A stretch of 7,044 nucleotides of DNA from Pseudomonadota bacterium (lineage in GTDB: Bacteria; Pseudomonadota; Alphaproteobacteria; RF32; CAG-239): assembly GCA_021617435.1 (NCBI GenBank), contig JAJWCP010000074.1:1-7044 (forward strand). The letters are read 5' to 3'. The notes under the pieces are model-generated. The model searched no databases. It saw only the letters and a program-made list of their open reading frames with translations, and was not told the DNA's origin. This document shows, in pieces, positions 6,340 through 7,044 of this stretch. Each line of letters starts with the position of its first letter. Positions within the stretch are counted from its first letter, which is position 1. The translations under genes were made by a program, and so were the position numbers.

Positions 6340-6368
6340 AATATAACATTTTTCCGCTAAAAAAGCAA
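6340..6368 (-). promoter_or_regulatory. Candidate promoter of the CHAP-like operon
   Basis: On the minus strand TTGCTT (6368-6363), a 17-base spacer and TATATT (6345-6340), five of six matches at the -10 box. The predicted start near 6333 leaves a leader of roughly 34 bases. The -35 box sits in AAATGATTGCTT, a motif mirrored at the divergent promoter. Confidence 0.45.
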
Positions 6369-6411
6369 TCATTTTTACGGTCGCTTTAAGCTAAAATTAA
6401 ATATTTTTTGC

Positions 6412-6429
6412 TTTACAAATGATTGTAAA
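6412..6429. promoter_or_regulatory. Inverted repeat, possible operator
   Basis: TTTACAA (6412-6418) and TTGTAAA (6423-6429) form a perfect 7-bp inverted repeat with a 4-base spacer. It covers the predicted -35 box of the lipoprotein promoter, a common place for a dimeric repressor to bind. The regulator is unknown, and AT-rich intergenic DNA can give such a palindrome by chance. Confidence 0.35.
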
Positions 6430-6450
6430 TGCGCTTAAAACGAATATGAA
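6423..6450 (+). promoter_or_regulatory. Candidate promoter of the lipoprotein gene
   Basis: TTGTAA (6423-6428), a 16-base spacer and TATGAA (6445-6450), four of six matches to each sigma-70 box. It would start near 6457. The only ribosome binding site visible is GGGA (6462-6465), seven bases before the ATG at 6473, which is weaker than the others in the window. Confidence 0.35.
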
Positions 6451-6472
6451 TTTCAGATAATGGGACTTGTAA

Positions 6473-7006
6473 ATGAAAACTTTGATTAAAATTGCCGGCA
6501 CTCTGCTTATTTTAGCCGGCTGCCAAAATGTTGAAAAACCTTCTATCGTGCCGGCAATTGTACCTGCCGCACAAAAAACACCCGAGGTTAAAAAAATGCC
6601 ATTAAACATTATCGGCGCGGTTGAGCCGATTCATATTTTACCGATGAAATCAGCCTTTGAGGCCAGAATTGATACGGGCGCAACCACTTCATCGCTTGAT
6701 GTTGATGAAATGAACGAGTTTGAGCGTGACGGAGAAAAATGGGTTTCTTTTAAGGTTACGAATCGTCGTTCAGGCGAAATTTATACCTTTGAAAAACCTA
6801 TTCTCAAAAACGTCAGGATTAAACGTATTGATGATAAAGAGCATCGTATAAAAGTTTTGATGCCGGTAAGTTTCGGCGGTGAAAAATTCGTAAGCGAATT
6901 TACGCTTGCCAAACGCGAAAGATTTGAATATCAGGTTTTAATCGGACGCAATATTTTAACCGGCCGCGCCATAGTTGACACCACGCTTTCACATACTTTA
7001 AAATAA
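6473..7006 (+). CDS. Retropepsin-like aspartic peptidase lipoprotein (PF05618/COG4067 family)
   Basis: A 177-residue lipoprotein. The signal peptide ends in the lipobox LAGC (14-17); Cys17 would be lipidated, and Gln at +2 favours the outer membrane. A Pro/Ala-rich tether (about 20-45) leads to a compact domain with ARIDTGATTSSLDV (64-77) and QVLIGRNILTGRAIVD (154-169). The DTGA motif (67-70) is the aspartic-protease signature; the family was long annotated as ATP-dependent zinc protease and is now viewed as retropepsin-like, active as a dimer. In other proteobacteria related genes sit beside RimK-like ATP-grasp and inactive-transglutaminase/7TM genes, which suggests a role in peptide or amino-acid ligation products, but the substrate is not known. 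The start has only a weak GGGA site. The next gene begins 19 bases downstream, so co-transcription is likely. Confidence 0.85.
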   Translation: MKTLIKIAGTLLILAGCQNVEKPSIVPAIVPAAQKTPEVKKMPLNIIGAVEPIHILPMKSAFEARIDTGATTSSLDVDEMNEFERDGEKWVSFKVTNRRSGEIYTFEKPILKNVRIKRIDDKEHRIKVLMPVSFGGEKFVSEFTLAKRERFEYQVLIGRNILTGRAIVDTTLSHTLK

Positions 7007-7025
7007 TTAACACAAAGGTTTTATG

Positions 7026-7044
7026 ATGAGTAAATTATTTACCG
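7026..7044 (+). CDS. Start of a further gene, truncated by the window end
   Basis: AAAGG (7014-7018) precedes two adjacent ATGs at 7023 and 7026. The second is preferred because its spacing of seven bases matches other genes here; the first would have only four. Only MSKLFT is readable, too little to identify it. It lies 19 bases after the lipoprotein stop in the same direction, so it is probably in the same operon. From known neighbourhoods of this peptidase family it could be an ATP-grasp or inactive-transglutaminase gene, but nothing in the window tests that. Confidence 0.5.

Overview
The window looks like chromosomal DNA of a low-to-moderate GC alphaproteobacterium, possibly one of the uncultured host-associated lineages. 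The order ruvA-ruvB-ybgC, an OprB-type porin, the AAAGGA ribosome binding sites and a dispersed palindromic repeat built on CATCGGG/TCAAG/CCCGATG all point this way. The lineage is inferred, not proven.

Layout. At 65-910 (+) is a type IV pilin-like pseudopilin. Its prepilin leader is stretched to 73 residues because a 170-bp GC-rich inverted-repeat element (101-270) sits in frame inside it. The pilin start codon lies directly behind a strong hairpin (25-62) that contains its Shine-Dalgarno sequence. At 3060-912 (-) is a compact operon, ruvA-ruvB-ybgC: Holliday-junction branch migration plus the Tol-Pal-associated thioesterase. It converges on the pilin gene with a single base between the stop codons. 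The divergent gene at 3223-4359 (+) encodes an OprB-family carbohydrate porin and ends at a textbook bidirectional terminator (4364-4398).

The terminator is shared with a convergent two-gene operon (6299-4414, -). Its first gene encodes a membrane-targeted protein with a CHAP/NlpC-P60-like Cys-His arrangement, and its second an AT-rich, unrecognised soluble helical protein. A divergent promoter region (6300-6472) separates it from a lipoprotein of the retropepsin-like PF05618/COG4067 family (6473-7006, +). A further gene begins at about 7026 and runs off the end.

How the genes fit together. RuvAB and YbgC are conserved housekeeping functions but have lost their usual neighbours here (ruvC upstream, tolQRAB-pal downstream). 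The rest encode envelope proteins: pilin, porin, a predicted cell-wall or protein-cleaving enzyme, and a lipoprotein peptidase. The most unusual features are the palindromic element translated as part of a prepilin leader, the hairpin over that gene's ribosome binding site, and the uncharacterised two-gene operon. There is no gene-free stretch longer than 300 bases.
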